Notes under the pieces: model-generated | Seen by the model: the letters and a program-made list of their open reading frames with translations, nothing else | Database searches by the model: none | Told to the model about the DNA's origin: nothing | Position numbers and translations under genes: made by a program | In this document: positions 31,200-40,155 of the stretch, piece by piece | How the letters are laid out: every line of letters begins with the position of its first letter | How positions within the stretch are numbered: the first letter of the stretch is position 1 | Assembly (NCBI GenBank): GCA_001767435.1 | Contig: MEKT01000027.1 | Location: 1,770-58,861, forward strand | Direction: 5' to 3' | Length of the DNA stretch: 57,092 nucleotides | Source: Acidobacteria bacterium RIFCSPLOWO2_02_FULL_65_29 | GTDB taxonomy: Bacteria > Acidobacteriota > Vicinamibacteria > Vicinamibacterales > CAVVIG01

Positions 31200-32438
31200 T
31201 CATTTGATTTCGACGAGAGCGACGCGGTTCACGCCGCTGCACGCCAGCGCGAGATTGCCATCGCGGGTCGTCATCATGTTGCGCACCACGCCTCCGCCAG
31301 AGGGAATCGCCCACGTCTGGAACTTCTCGGTCTTCGGGTCGAAGCGCACGATCGTGTTCGGCCTCACGGCCGACTCGCTGTACCAGACGATGTCTTTCGA
31401 GACCGTGATCCCGTAAGGCTGGGAGCGCGGACCGCTCGGCGACGGCCACTCCTTGACCGCGCCGGTCTTCGGATCGAGCCGGCCGAGATAGCCTCGCGAA
31501 TAATCCGAGTACCAAATCGCGTCGTCGCTGGTGATGGCAATGCGGCGGGGACGCGACTCGGCGTTCGGCAACGGGTACTCCGTGATCGCCATCGTGACGG
31601 GATCGAAGCTGGCCACCCGGTTGGCGCCGAATTCCACGAGGAACGGCACGCCAGTCGAGCTCACGACCATGCCGTAGGGCAACGACCGCGCAGAGGGCAT
31701 CGTGACGAGCTTGATGTCGCCGGTCTGGGGATTGAGCCGCCCCACCATGTTCGCCTGCTGCAGCGTGAACCAGAGCATGCCCTTCTGGTCGAAGATGGGC
31801 GTGTGCGGATCGCGCGCGGCCGGATCGGGCATTGGATATTCGGTAACCGTTCCGGTTTTCGGATCCAGCTTGCCGACGTGCGCCTTGGAGTTGCCGGTGT
31901 ACCAGATATTGCCGGCGGCGTCGGCCGCCAGCCCGTGCGGCCCGGACGCGGGCGTCTTCAGCGGAAATTCCTTCATGGCGCCGGTTTTCGGATCGAGGCG
32001 GCCCAGCACGTTGGCCCATTGCCCCGTCCACCAGATCGCGCCATCGGGCGTGGCAATCGGATCGTGCGGGCGCGACCCGAGCGACGGCACCACCCACTCC
32101 TTGATCGAGACGCTCGCGCTGCCGGGGATCAACACGGCGGGCGGCCGGGGCTTTTCCGGAAAATTCTTCCCGAGATAATCCGACAGGACGGCGCGATCCG
32201 CGGCCGGCGCCGCCACCATCGACGAGTACAGGGTTTCCCATCCCTCGCGTGTGTAACCGCCGGAATTCACCACCAGGTTGACGGCATGGCACTTCGTGCA
32301 CGTCGCCTGGACGAGGTCCTTGCCGCTGCCTTCGGGTAGAACGGCAGGCGGACCGCCGCGCTGCGTCTGAGCCGGCACGGCGAAGACCGATATGAGAACG
32401 GCGGCCGCTACCGCAGGTACGAAGGACTTCAAAGACAT
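31200..32438 (-). CDS. secreted cytochrome c domain fused to a Vgb-like (streptogramin B lyase) propeller
   Basis: This 412-aa protein has a signal peptide (VPAVAAAVLISVFAVPAQTQ), a small cytochrome c domain near residues 38-105 with haem motif CTKCH, then a seven-bladed propeller of the Vgb/virginiamycin B lyase type with blades ending LGRLDPKTGAMKEFPL, VGKLDPKTGTVTEYPM and VGRLNPQTGDIKLVTM. Vgb enzymes linearise streptogramin B, but most environmental relatives have other, unknown roles, and the fused haem points to a redox function. ATG 32438 is preceded by GAGGAGGAAGC; the frame runs open far upstream, but that part is antisense to the patatin gene and rejected. Confidence 0.85.
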   Translation of the reverse strand: MSLKSFVPAVAAAVLISVFAVPAQTQRGGPPAVLPEGSGKDLVQATCTKCHAVNLVVNSGGYTREGWETLYSSMVAAPAADRAVLSDYLGKNFPEKPRPPAVLIPGSASVSIKEWVVPSLGSRPHDPIATPDGAIWWTGQWANVLGRLDPKTGAMKEFPLKTPASGPHGLAADAAGNIWYTGNSKAHVGKLDPKTGTVTEYPMPDPAARDPHTPIFDQKGMLWFTLQQANMVGRLNPQTGDIKLVTMPSARSLPYGMVVSSTGVPFLVEFGANRVASFDPVTMAITEYPLPNAESRPRRIAITSDDAIWYSDYSRGYLGRLDPKTGAVKEWPSPSGPRSQPYGITVSKDIVWYSESAVRPNTIVRFDPKTEKFQTWAIPSGGGVVRNMMTTRDGNLALACSGVNRVALVEIK

Positions 32439-32507
32439 GCTTCCTCCTCGCGAGTCTGGCGGACCGGGCTCGCAAACTCTGCCCGAAATCATATACCCTC
32501 TTCGCGC

Positions 32508-33656
32508 GTGCATGACCCTTCGCTTGCATTGATGCTGAGCGGCGGCGGCGCCCGCGCCGCCTACCAGGTGGGCTTCCTCCGGCACGTCGCGTCGCGGCAT
32601 CCCGACCTCGCGCCGGGCATCCTCACGGGTGTCTCCGCAGGGGGGATCATCGCGTCGTATCTCGCCTCGCACCCCGGCCGGTTCATCGACGCGGTCACGG
32701 CCCTGTCCGACATCTGGCGGGATCTGCAAATCGACCAGGTGTTCCGCGTCGATACTCGCCACTTGACCACGCGGGTGGGCCGATGGGCCCTGCGCCTCAT
32801 GTCGGGAGGCGCGCCGGGAGCGCCGGGGGCGAAGAGCCTCGTCGACACGACTCCGCTCCAGCAACTGCTCGTGCGGATGCTGGATGCGGAGCCCGACGGC
32901 ACGCTCGGCGGCATCGCCCGCCGCATCGAGCAAGGACGGGTGGGGGCGGTGGCGCTCACGGCGTCGAGCTACACCACGGGCCAGTCGGTCACCTGGGTGC
33001 AGGGGCGCGGCGCCTCTCGGGTGATCACCTGGGAGGGCGCGCAACGCGAGAGCCTTGGGGTCCCGCTGTGCGTGGGCCACGTGATGGCGTCGGCCGCTCT
33101 GCCGCTATTCTTTCCGGCCATCGAGATCGGCGGCGCGTGGTACGGCGACGGCGGCATCCGGCTGACGGCGCCGTTGTCGCCAGCGATTCATCTGGGCGCG
33201 AAGAAGATCATGGCGGTGTCCACGCGCTACGCGCGGTCGCGAGAGGAGGCGCGCGATCCGGCTGTCTCGGGCTATCCCCCGCCGGCCCAGGTCGCGGGCG
33301 TGCTGTTGAACGCCGTCTTCCTGGACCTGCTGGACAGCGATGCGATCAGGCTCGAGCAGCTCAACGCGCTCATCGATCGGCTGCCGCCCGGGTCGCACGA
33401 CGGCCTCCACCACATCAATCTGCTGGTGCTCAGACCGTCGCAGGATCTGGGCCGCCTGGCCAACGAGTTCGAGGCCGACCTGCCGAATCCGTTCCGTTTT
33501 CTCATCCGCGGCCTTGGCAGCCGCGAGACGCGATCGAACGACCTGCTCAGTCTCGTGATGTTCCAGCGCGACTACATCGCGCGGCTGATCGACATCGGCG
33601 AGTCCGACGCGCGCGCGCGCGCATCGGAGATCGACGCGTTCCTCGCCCGTCCCTGA
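32508..33656 (+). CDS. patatin-like phospholipase
   Basis: This 382-aa soluble protein has the patatin fold at the N-terminus: oxyanion-hole glycine loop SGGGARAA (11-18), nucleophile S43 in GVSAGG, and the catalytic Asp in the WYGDGGIR segment near residue 215. Patatin domains hydrolyse acyl ester bonds of membrane lipids. The C-terminal 140 residues are helix-rich and may regulate or bind membranes. No signal peptide, so the enzyme probably acts on the inner leaflet. It starts with GTG at 32508, divergently from the cytochrome-Vgb gene. Confidence 0.85.
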   Translation: MHDPSLALMLSGGGARAAYQVGFLRHVASRHPDLAPGILTGVSAGGIIASYLASHPGRFIDAVTALSDIWRDLQIDQVFRVDTRHLTTRVGRWALRLMSGGAPGAPGAKSLVDTTPLQQLLVRMLDAEPDGTLGGIARRIEQGRVGAVALTASSYTTGQSVTWVQGRGASRVITWEGAQRESLGVPLCVGHVMASAALPLFFPAIEIGGAWYGDGGIRLTAPLSPAIHLGAKKIMAVSTRYARSREEARDPAVSGYPPPAQVAGVLLNAVFLDLLDSDAIRLEQLNALIDRLPPGSHDGLHHINLLVLRPSQDLGRLANEFEADLPNPFRFLIRGLGSRETRSNDLLSLVMFQRDYIARLIDIGESDARARASEIDAFLARP

Positions 33657-33688
33657 GTCCGCGACCGGCCACCCTGCTGCGATTTTCA

Positions 33689-33775
33689 AGACGGTGTAGT
33701 GCAGGTCTTCAGACCTGCACGCGCCGCGGCCGGCGGGACTAAAGTCCCGCGCTACACGCCGGCGCAAGACCGTCT
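33689..33775. repeat. nested inverted repeats forming a three-way-junction element
   Basis: Outer arms AGACGGT (33689-33695) and ACCGTCT (33769-33775), then GTGTAG (33694-33699) and CTACAC (33752-33757), enclose two perfect hairpins. The first is TGCAGGTC-TTCA-GACCTGCA (33700-33719) and the second is GCGGGAC-TAAA-GTCCCGC (33733-33750). It sits between the patatin and ABC-F genes. Similar loops (TGAA) occur at 50342-50359. Confidence 0.8.
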
Positions 33776-33823
33776 AGTCACCCGGCACGAACCGTCTGGC
33801 AACTCGCCGTATAGAATTGATGT

Positions 33824-35449
33824 GTGATTGCTTTTTCGGGCGTGGGCAAGCAGTACGGCCGGCAGGTGCTGTTTGTCGACGCGTCCTTCCAGCTCAATCC
33901 CGGTGAAAAGATCGGGCTCGTCGGCCCAAACGGCTCGGGCAAGACGACGCTCTTCCGGATGATTGTCGGCGAGGAACAGCCAGACGAAGGCGAGGTGACG
34001 GTGCCGCGCAGGTTGAGCATCGGCTACTTCCGCCAGGACGTCGAGGAGATGGCGGGCCGCTCGGTGCTCGATGAAGCGATCGCGGGGAGCGGGCGGCTCG
34101 GCGATCTCCACCACGAGCTCGAGGCGTTGCAGCGGGCGCTGTCCGAGACTGACGCCGACCGCGTGCTCGCGCGCTTCGGCGAGGTGCAGGCCGAGTACGA
34201 GCACCTCGGCGGCTACGCGCTCGAGAGCCGCACACGCGAGATCCTCCACGGCCTGGGCTTCGACGATGAGCGGATTGACGGCGACGTGGGCGCCTTGTCC
34301 GGCGGGTGGAAGATGCGGGTGGCGATGGCCCGCGTCCTGCTCGGCGATCCTGACGTGCTCCTGATGGACGAGCCGACCAACCACCTCGACATCGAATCGA
34401 TCATCTGGCTCGAGGAATTCCTCGAGACAAGGGCCGGCGCGCTCCTCATGACGACGCACGACCGCGAGTTCATGAATCGGGTGGTGACCAAGATTGCCGA
34501 GATCGACGGAGGCGTGATCACGACCTATTCGGGCAACTACGATTTCTACGAGCGCGAGCGCGCCATCCGCGAGGCGAACCGCGAGGCGGCCTACGCGCGC
34601 CAGCAGGCGATGTTCGCCAAGGAGCAGCGCTTCATCGATCGGTTCGCGGCCCACGCGGCCAAAGCGGCGCAGGTCCAGAGCCGCGTCAAAGCGCTCGACA
34701 AAATCGAGAAAATCGAGCTGCCGAAGAAGCGGCGCGTGGTGACGTTCGACTTCCACGCGCCGCCGCGATCGGGAGAGCAGGTGGCCACGCTCGAAGGGGT
34801 GACGAAGGCCTACGGCCGCCGCGTCGTGCATGACGGCCTCGACCTGACGATTCGGCGCGGCGAGCGCTGGTCGGTGATGGGCAGGAACGGCGCCGGCAAA
34901 TCGACGCTGCTCAAGATGGTGGCCGGCGTTCTCGCCCCAGACGCCGGCGCCGTGACGCTCGGCGCGAGCCTCACGATGGGGTACTTCGCGCAGCAGGCCC
35001 TGGATCTGCTGGACCCGACCCTGACGATCGACGAGCAGCTCCAGAAAGACTTCCCCCACGAATCGATCGGCGCACTGAGAAACCTCGCCGGCGCGTTCCA
35101 GTTCTCAGGCGACGAGGTCGACAAGAAGATCGGGACGCTCTCGGGCGGCGAGAAGACGCGGCTCGTGATGGCGCGCATGCTCCTCCACCCGCCCAACTTC
35201 CTGGTCCTCGACGAGCCGACCAACCACCTCGATCTGGCCACCAAGGAGATGCTGCTCGCATCGCTCGGGCACTTCGAGGGCACCATGATGTTCGTGTCGC
35301 ACGACCGGATGTTCCTCCGTGCGCTCGGCAGTCGCGTGCTCGAGCTGGGCGGCGAGGACGGCACTCATGCGCGGGCACAGGTGTATCCAGGGTCCTACGT
35401 GGACTACGTGGCCAGAACCGGCCACGAAGCGCCGGGGGTGCACAACTGA
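33824..35449 (+). CDS. ABC-F family ATPase (Uup/Etta-type, ribosome-associated)
   Basis: This 541-aa soluble protein has two ABC ATPase domains and no membrane part. Walker A motifs are GPNGSGKTT and GRNGAGKST; signature motifs are LSGGWKMRVAMA and LSGGEKTRLVMA; both Walker B motifs (LLMDEPTNHLD, LVLDEPTNHLD) contain the ABC-F specific NHLD. A charged helical linker (EKIEKIELPKKRRV region) separates the domains. ABC-F proteins bind the ribosome E site and modulate translation or give antibiotic protection; which subgroup cannot be decided here. It begins with GTG. Confidence 0.9.
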   Translation: MIAFSGVGKQYGRQVLFVDASFQLNPGEKIGLVGPNGSGKTTLFRMIVGEEQPDEGEVTVPRRLSIGYFRQDVEEMAGRSVLDEAIAGSGRLGDLHHELEALQRALSETDADRVLARFGEVQAEYEHLGGYALESRTREILHGLGFDDERIDGDVGALSGGWKMRVAMARVLLGDPDVLLMDEPTNHLDIESIIWLEEFLETRAGALLMTTHDREFMNRVVTKIAEIDGGVITTYSGNYDFYERERAIREANREAAYARQQAMFAKEQRFIDRFAAHAAKAAQVQSRVKALDKIEKIELPKKRRVVTFDFHAPPRSGEQVATLEGVTKAYGRRVVHDGLDLTIRRGERWSVMGRNGAGKSTLLKMVAGVLAPDAGAVTLGASLTMGYFAQQALDLLDPTLTIDEQLQKDFPHESIGALRNLAGAFQFSGDEVDKKIGTLSGGEKTRLVMARMLLHPPNFLVLDEPTNHLDLATKEMLLASLGHFEGTMMFVSHDRMFLRALGSRVLELGGEDGTHARAQVYPGSYVDYVARTGHEAPGVHN

Positions 35450-35451
35450 TC

Positions 35452-35715
35452 CTACTGCGGCCGCCGGAACAGCCCCATGTAGACGGCCCGTCCGATGATG
35501 TGTCCCTGCATGGCCTTCATCACATTCGCGCGCGTCTCGAAGGCATCGGCCGCCGGCGCGACATCGATCTTCGTGTCGAGCGCGAAAATCTCGAACGTGT
35601 AGTGATGCATCGGCCCCGTGGCGGGCGCGCCCGGGCCCCGGTACACCGGACCGCTGGCGCTCACCTGGCGGCTGCCATCCTTGAGATCCGCGCCCTGCGG
35701 AACGCCTTCCGGCAT
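35452..35715 (-). pseudogene. truncated PEBP (YbhB-type) gene, C-terminal half only
   Basis: These 87 codons match the C-terminal half of a phosphatidylethanolamine-binding protein of the YbhB type: PVYRGPGAPATGPMHHYTFEI, FALDTKIDV and the ending VMKAMQGHIIGRAVYMGLF. A complete member is about 180 residues, so the first half with the ligand-binding Asp/His residues is missing. The frame begins at ATG 35715, which overlaps the stop of the upstream aldolase gene (TAATG). No frame just upstream holds the lost N-terminus. It may be a deletion remnant, since both this family and the aldolase carry Gly-rich GRGG coding stretches that could recombine (inference). Called pseudogene; expression as a coupled fragment is possible. 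Confidence 0.75.
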
Positions 35716-36725
35716 TAGCGCCCGGGCGGCTGAGCGCTACGGCCTGGCGCTGTTCCGCGCGCCGGCGGGGTCGTCCCGCCCGGTTGAGCGCCGCGCCCGG
35801 CGCCGCCGCCGCGCCCGGGGTTGACCCAGCCATCGTTGGACTGCCCGTTCTGGTGGAAGCGCGAGTCGGGGCTGAGGCGATTCCCTGTCGCGAACTGAAA
35901 GCCCGCGTTCCCCCAGAATTTTCCCGCCTGATAGGTCGCATCGCGAACCCGAGTCAACAGGTCCTGATAGCGGTCGTCGGTCTGCTGGAAGCCGGAGAAC
36001 GACACCAGATCGCTATTGCCCTGAATCACGACGTCAACGCCGGGCTGCGCGGCGATCTCGAGTGCGTTCTCGACGCCGTCGGGGGTCTCTATCATGACGA
36101 TCACGAGCATGTTGTCGTTGACCGTCTGACGGAAGGTCATCCCAGACGGCTGGACGGGACCCCACAGGTTCCCTGCCTGGCCGCCACCCGAGCTGCGCCG
36201 CGCCGTCGGTGGGAAGCGCGCGTACCTCGCAGCCTCCCGCGCCTCGAGCGCATCGTCAACCGTCGGCACGATGATGCCGAGCATCCCCATGTCCATCGCC
36301 TTCTGGATGTTGCCTTCGAGCGCGTCGGGCACGCGGAGGATCGGCGTCGCCCCCACGCGCGGGCACGCCGCCACCATGCGCTCGACGTCGGAGAACCACA
36401 TCGTGCTGTGCTGCATCTCGAACCAGGTGAAATCGTAGTGTGGCGCCTGCTGGCAGTAGGCGTCGATGTCGAAGCGCGAGATCGTGTGGCTGAAGACCTG
36501 CTTGCCGTCGAGCAGCTTCTGTTTGGCGGTGTTGTACAGCTTCTGGTTCGGGTTCTCCATGAAGGCTTTCACCGCCCAGCCCCAGGGCCGCCCCGCGTCG
36601 AGCGGTTTCGGTGTGAGCGTGCCGTTGGCATGTTGCGGCGCGCCGCCGCGTCCCTGGGCGTGCGGCACAGCGATCATCACTGCTGCCAGTCCGCACACCA
36701 AGATCAACGCCGCCAGCCTTTTCAT
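35715..36725 (-). CDS. exported HpcH/HpaI-type aldolase/lyase
   Basis: This 336-aa protein has a signal peptide (LAALILVCGLAAVMIAVPHAQ) and a TIM-barrel of the HpcH/HpaI family: FTWFEMQHS, PILRVPDALEGNIQKAMDMG, GIIVPTVDDALEAREA, then E in VMIETPDGVENALEIA and D in GNSDLVSFSG, the usual metal-binding and substrate-arginine positions. Cytoplasmic members cleave 4-hydroxy-2-oxo acids to pyruvate and an aldehyde. Export is unusual. The C-terminal 40 residues (GRGGGAGRGAQPGG and onward) are low-complexity Gly/Arg/Pro and appear to be an extension of the domain. Its stop overlaps a truncated PEBP gene. Start ATG at 36725 with AAGGTGAGG upstream. Confidence 0.85.
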   Translation of the reverse strand: MKRLAALILVCGLAAVMIAVPHAQGRGGAPQHANGTLTPKPLDAGRPWGWAVKAFMENPNQKLYNTAKQKLLDGKQVFSHTISRFDIDAYCQQAPHYDFTWFEMQHSTMWFSDVERMVAACPRVGATPILRVPDALEGNIQKAMDMGMLGIIVPTVDDALEAREAARYARFPPTARRSSGGGQAGNLWGPVQPSGMTFRQTVNDNMLVIVMIETPDGVENALEIAAQPGVDVVIQGNSDLVSFSGFQQTDDRYQDLLTRVRDATYQAGKFWGNAGFQFATGNRLSPDSRFHQNGQSNDGWVNPGRGGGAGRGAQPGGTTPPARGTAPGRSAQPPGR

Positions 36726-36787
36726 AACGCCTCACCTTCCCCAAACGATTGCGCGACCGAAATGATTTTACGACGATCAACGCACAG

Positions 36788-36828
36788 AAAAAAGCGGAGC
36801 TCGCTGCGTCTCTGCGCCAGCGAGCTCC
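36788..36828 (-). terminator. intrinsic terminator after the TonB receptor gene
   Basis: On the minus strand, GGAGCTCGCTG and CAGCGAGCTCC (36828-36818 and 36806-36796) pair perfectly over 11 bp with a loop, followed by CGC and six T residues (36793-36788). It lies 43 bp beyond the TonB receptor stop. Confidence 0.85.
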
Positions 36829-36836
36829 CGTCCGGT

Positions 36837-36869
36837 CCTTCTAACTTCTCACTTCTAACTTCTAACTTT
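36837..36869. repeat. CTTCTAACTTCTAA word repeat at the end of the TonB receptor gene
   Basis: Tandem near-copies of CTTCTAA / CTTCTCA abut the receptor stop codon. The same words occur, reversed, at 41425-41464. Confidence 0.7.
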
Positions 36870-36870
36870 C

Positions 36871-39800
36871 CTAAAACCCCAGCCTGAGCCCGAGCTGCGC
36901 CTGCCTCGGCAAGCCCGAGGTCGCGACCAATCCGGCCAGCCTGAGGAAGTCGGCCGTGTTCCGGCGGTCTCCGCTCGGATTCACGAAGTTCGCGTGATTC
37001 GTGGCGTTGAAGACCTCGCCGAAAACGTCGAGCGTTCGTCGTGACCCGAGCCTGGCGCGGTAGCCAACCCGCAAGTCGAGCTGCATGAAACCGGGACCGC
37101 GGGCACCGTTGCGGCCTCCCTTATTCTCGACGTTCTGCAACGAGCCCGCCGCTGTGCCGCTGTAGGGCCCCGCCGGGAGCGGGTCGAAAAAGACGCCGTT
37201 CCGGTCGGCATCGATGTTCTGATCCTGAATCGTGAACGGCGTGCCGCTCAGCATCCGCAACATGCCGCTCACGTTCACGCCGTGCGTCTTGGGAATCTCC
37301 AGTCGTCCACTGATGGCCGCGTTGTGCCTGCGGTCGACGTTCGCGGGCGCCTCGAACGCGTCGAGGTTGAGGTCCGTCCCGACTTGCAGCTGTGCCGTAT
37401 CGGCCTGCCCGGCCGCAACGCCCCGCGAGTGCGAAAGCGAGTAGGCCCCTCGGAGGCTCCAGAGGTTGGCATACCGTTTCTCCACCGAGAGGTTCAACGC
37501 GTCGTAATCGTTGTACCCGTATTGGGTTGTGATCAGGCGTACAACGCTCACGTATGCCGGCTCCGCGGGAGACAGACTTCCGTTCAGGATGCCAAAGGGA
37601 TCCAGGAAGTCCCGCCGGCCGGTGCGGGTCGTGTTGATGCGAGATGCGATGTTGAGGTCCGGGTTCAGGAACATGTCCCGCCCGGCCATATGGATGTAGT
37701 CCGCCGATACCGACAGTCCCGACAGCACCTCTCGCTCCCACCCGGCGCTGATCTGATGGAAGTACGGCTGCGTCCGCTCGGGGTCATCCCAGGTGACCGT
37801 CGCGGTGTTTCGACGAATGGCCCCCGGCGGGTAGGTCGCGTTGATGTACGCGCGGACAGCCGGAGTGAGCTGACCGACCGTGGGGGTGTTCAGCGTGGGA
37901 TCGGTCGGGAACCGGCCTGCCGCTGGACCCGGGTCGGCGGCGTTCTGCGGGAATGACGCGATGAACGACGATGAATACTTCGTGTCGAACAACAAATTGT
38001 CGACGGTTCCGAGCAGCGTCCGGTCGTAGAACAGCCCGTAGCCGGCGCGGACGACCGACTTCCCCTGGCCGTCCGGATTCCACACGAGCCCCAGCCTCGG
38101 CGCGAAGTTGTTCTTGTCGACCGGATATGCGTTGGGATCGGAGAAGAGAGGGTTCCCTGTTTCGTCGATCGGCATGACCTCCAGATCGTAGCGAACGCCC
38201 AGGCTCAGCGTGAGGCCGTTCCTCACCTGCCACTTGTCCTGCGCGTAAAACTCGTAGATGTGGGAGATCAACTCGTATTCGAGTATCCCTGGCACTCGGA
38301 TGTTCAGCCGTTCCGGGTACGTTCTCGGATCGGCGGCATTGAACGCCAGATTGTGGTTGAAGACGTACGTGCCATTCCCCTGGCTGTTGTTCGGGTTGCT
38401 GATCCAGATGCGTGTGTACTTGGCCCCGAACTTGTTGTCGTGTCTCCCCGCCTTGTCCGGGATGAACCAGGAGAACGTGTTCTCGAACGAATACGAATTG
38501 TCCAACGAGAAGTCGGCCGTGTCGTCGGCTTGAATATTCAGACTCTGGTAGGACAACCGCGGCGGAAGGAGACTCTGGCCCGTGACGATCCCGTCGCCAC
38601 AGGGAACGCAACGGCCGTACCCTCCGTCCAGTTCGCGCGCAAGAGGGTTTGAGTGGACGGTGCTCTCAAACGTGCCGCCAAACCGGAAGGTGTTCACCTT
38701 CGTATTCGAGACCACGGTCGTCCAGGTCCCGACCAGCGTCTGATCCAGATCGGTCTCATCGTCGTGACTCTGCGGTGTCTCGACGCCGCTCATCACGAAG
38801 AACTGCGGCGCGTACTCGCGCAGATGACGAACCGCCCACGTGTTGTTCGCGTTCACCTGGTGATCGACGCGCCAGAAAGTGTTCCAGGCGGACACGTCAT
38901 CGGTGTTCGAATAACTGAATTCGGGCCGGTCGGCGAACGTTCGTGACTGGTTCCTGGACTGCGCGACACGCTCGATGCTCCCGAAGAAGAAGAGCTTGTT
39001 TCGCAGGATCGGTCCACCGACCGTGGCGCCCCACTCCGTCTTGCCGACATCCGGCTTGGGCCGGCCGGCGAGCTCCGTGAAATAGTCTTTCGCGGTGACG
39101 CCCTTTCCGGTGAAGAAATCGAAGGCGGAGCCCGACAGCTGATTGCTGCCCGATTTGGTCACCGCGTTGATCACGGCGCCCGACGCGCGGCCGTACTCCG
39201 CGTCGAACTGGTTGGTGATGACCTGGACCTCCTGGACCGTTTCGTTGGCCGCGCGGGCTTGACCGCCCACGTTCGACCCGCGCAGGTCGTCGATGTTGCT
39301 GCTGCCATCGAACGAGACGTTGTTGGCGGCCGCAGGCTGCCCGTTGGCGAGCATGGTGTCGTTCAGGAAACCGGCAGCGGGCACGAACACCGCTCCGGGC
39401 ACGTTCCCGACAAACGCCATGTAGCTTCGGCTTCCCGACGGCAGCTGAGCGAGTTCGTCAGCCGAAATGTGGCCGCCGACCTCGGCCGACGACAGGTCGA
39501 CGAGCGGGCTGTCGCCTGTGACGGTAATGGTCTCGGCGAGCGCGCCGACGTCCAAGGTGAGGTCGAGGGTCGACGTTCTTCCCACCTCGATCGTGATGCC
39601 GCGCCGTTCGAGACTTCTAAACCCCTCCATCTTCGCCGTCACGCGGTACCGCCCGGGAACCATCTGCGAGATGAAGTAGCTCCCGTCCGGGTTCGTGACG
39701 ACCTCGCGAAAGATGCCGGTGTCTTCGTTGGTGATCACGAGCGCCACGCCGGGCAACACACCGCCCTGCTGGTCGGTGACTTTCCCGCCGATTTCTGAAG

Positions 39801-39876
39801 TTCCCTGTTGTGCGGAGGCGGGTGCCGCCGTCCACACGAACAGGCCCACAACCACGCCGAGCGCCAATGCACGCAT
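36871..39876 (-). CDS. Oar-like TonB-dependent receptor with carboxypeptidase-regulatory-like domain
   Basis: This 1001-aa outer-membrane protein has a signal peptide (ALGVVVGLFVWTAAPASA). A CarboxypepD_reg-like beta-sandwich follows (about 25-115; GKVTDQQGGVLPGVALVITN, then DGSYFISQMVPGRYRV), then a plug domain (AETITVTGDSPLVD, then VITNQFDAEYGRASGAVINAVT) and a large barrel region ending in LRLGF with terminal Phe, the usual outer-membrane signature. Oar-type receptors take up or display ligands using energy from TonB; the ligand is unknown. The ATG is preceded by AGGAGG and by a promoter at about 39966-39996. An intrinsic terminator lies downstream, so it appears to be a single-gene transcript. 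Confidence 0.9.
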   Translation of the reverse strand: MRALALGVVVGLFVWTAAPASAQQGTSEIGGKVTDQQGGVLPGVALVITNEDTGIFREVVTNPDGSYFISQMVPGRYRVTAKMEGFRSLERRGITIEVGRTSTLDLTLDVGALAETITVTGDSPLVDLSSAEVGGHISADELAQLPSGSRSYMAFVGNVPGAVFVPAAGFLNDTMLANGQPAAANNVSFDGSSNIDDLRGSNVGGQARAANETVQEVQVITNQFDAEYGRASGAVINAVTKSGSNQLSGSAFDFFTGKGVTAKDYFTELAGRPKPDVGKTEWGATVGGPILRNKLFFFGSIERVAQSRNQSRTFADRPEFSYSNTDDVSAWNTFWRVDHQVNANNTWAVRHLREYAPQFFVMSGVETPQSHDDETDLDQTLVGTWTTVVSNTKVNTFRFGGTFESTVHSNPLARELDGGYGRCVPCGDGIVTGQSLLPPRLSYQSLNIQADDTADFSLDNSYSFENTFSWFIPDKAGRHDNKFGAKYTRIWISNPNNSQGNGTYVFNHNLAFNAADPRTYPERLNIRVPGILEYELISHIYEFYAQDKWQVRNGLTLSLGVRYDLEVMPIDETGNPLFSDPNAYPVDKNNFAPRLGLVWNPDGQGKSVVRAGYGLFYDRTLLGTVDNLLFDTKYSSSFIASFPQNAADPGPAAGRFPTDPTLNTPTVGQLTPAVRAYINATYPPGAIRRNTATVTWDDPERTQPYFHQISAGWEREVLSGLSVSADYIHMAGRDMFLNPDLNIASRINTTRTGRRDFLDPFGILNGSLSPAEPAYVSVVRLITTQYGYNDYDALNLSVEKRYANLWSLRGAYSLSHSRGVAAGQADTAQLQVGTDLNLDAFEAPANVDRRHNAAISGRLEIPKTHGVNVSGMLRMLSGTPFTIQDQNIDADRNGVFFDPLPAGPYSGTAAGSLQNVENKGGRNGARGPGFMQLDLRVGYRARLGSRRTLDVFGEVFNATNHANFVNPSGDRRNTADFLRLAGLVATSGLPRQAQLGLRLGF

Positions 39877-39965
39877 CTGCCCCTCCTATGAAGTCCGAGA
39901 ACGGGCTTTGCAAACGCGAGTAAAAGGGCGCGACGAACGTGAATAATTTCCGGAGTGCTACTGCC

Positions 39966-39996
39966 CCTATAGTGCGCGCGGACCGACGAGTGTCAA
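39966..39996 (-). promoter_or_regulatory. candidate sigma-70 promoter of the TonB receptor gene
   Basis: On the minus strand a perfect -35, TTGACA, lies at 39996-39991 and TATAGG at 39971-39966, separated by 19 bp. The start of transcription would be near 39960, giving about an 85-nt leader. The spacing is long by one or two bases, which lowers confidence. Confidence 0.5.
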
Positions 39997-40094
39997 GCAT
40001 TTTTTCATTGGGGCACGATAGAACGATTCAATCTATTGGATGTTGCCTGCCAAGATTAGGGTGAGACCTCCCTGGCCGTCGCTGAGCGACCCGC

Positions 40095-40130
40095 AAAAAA
40101 GAAAGGCCACGCGGGCGGTCCCGCGCGGCC
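40095..40130 (-). terminator. intrinsic terminator after the HisC-like gene
   Basis: On the minus strand, GGCCGCGCGGG (40130-40120) and CCCGCGTGGCC (40115-40105) pair over 11 bp with one mismatch and a 4-nt loop, followed by TTTC and six T (40100-40095). It lies 26 bp past the stop of the aminotransferase. Confidence 0.85.
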
Positions 40131-40155
40131 TCATCGAGCGAAGCGCTCCGCGAGC

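Noticed and set aside
32439-33080. Upstream extension of the cytochrome-Vgb frame
   Set aside because: The signal peptide and GAGGAGG start at 32438; the extension is antisense to the patatin gene.
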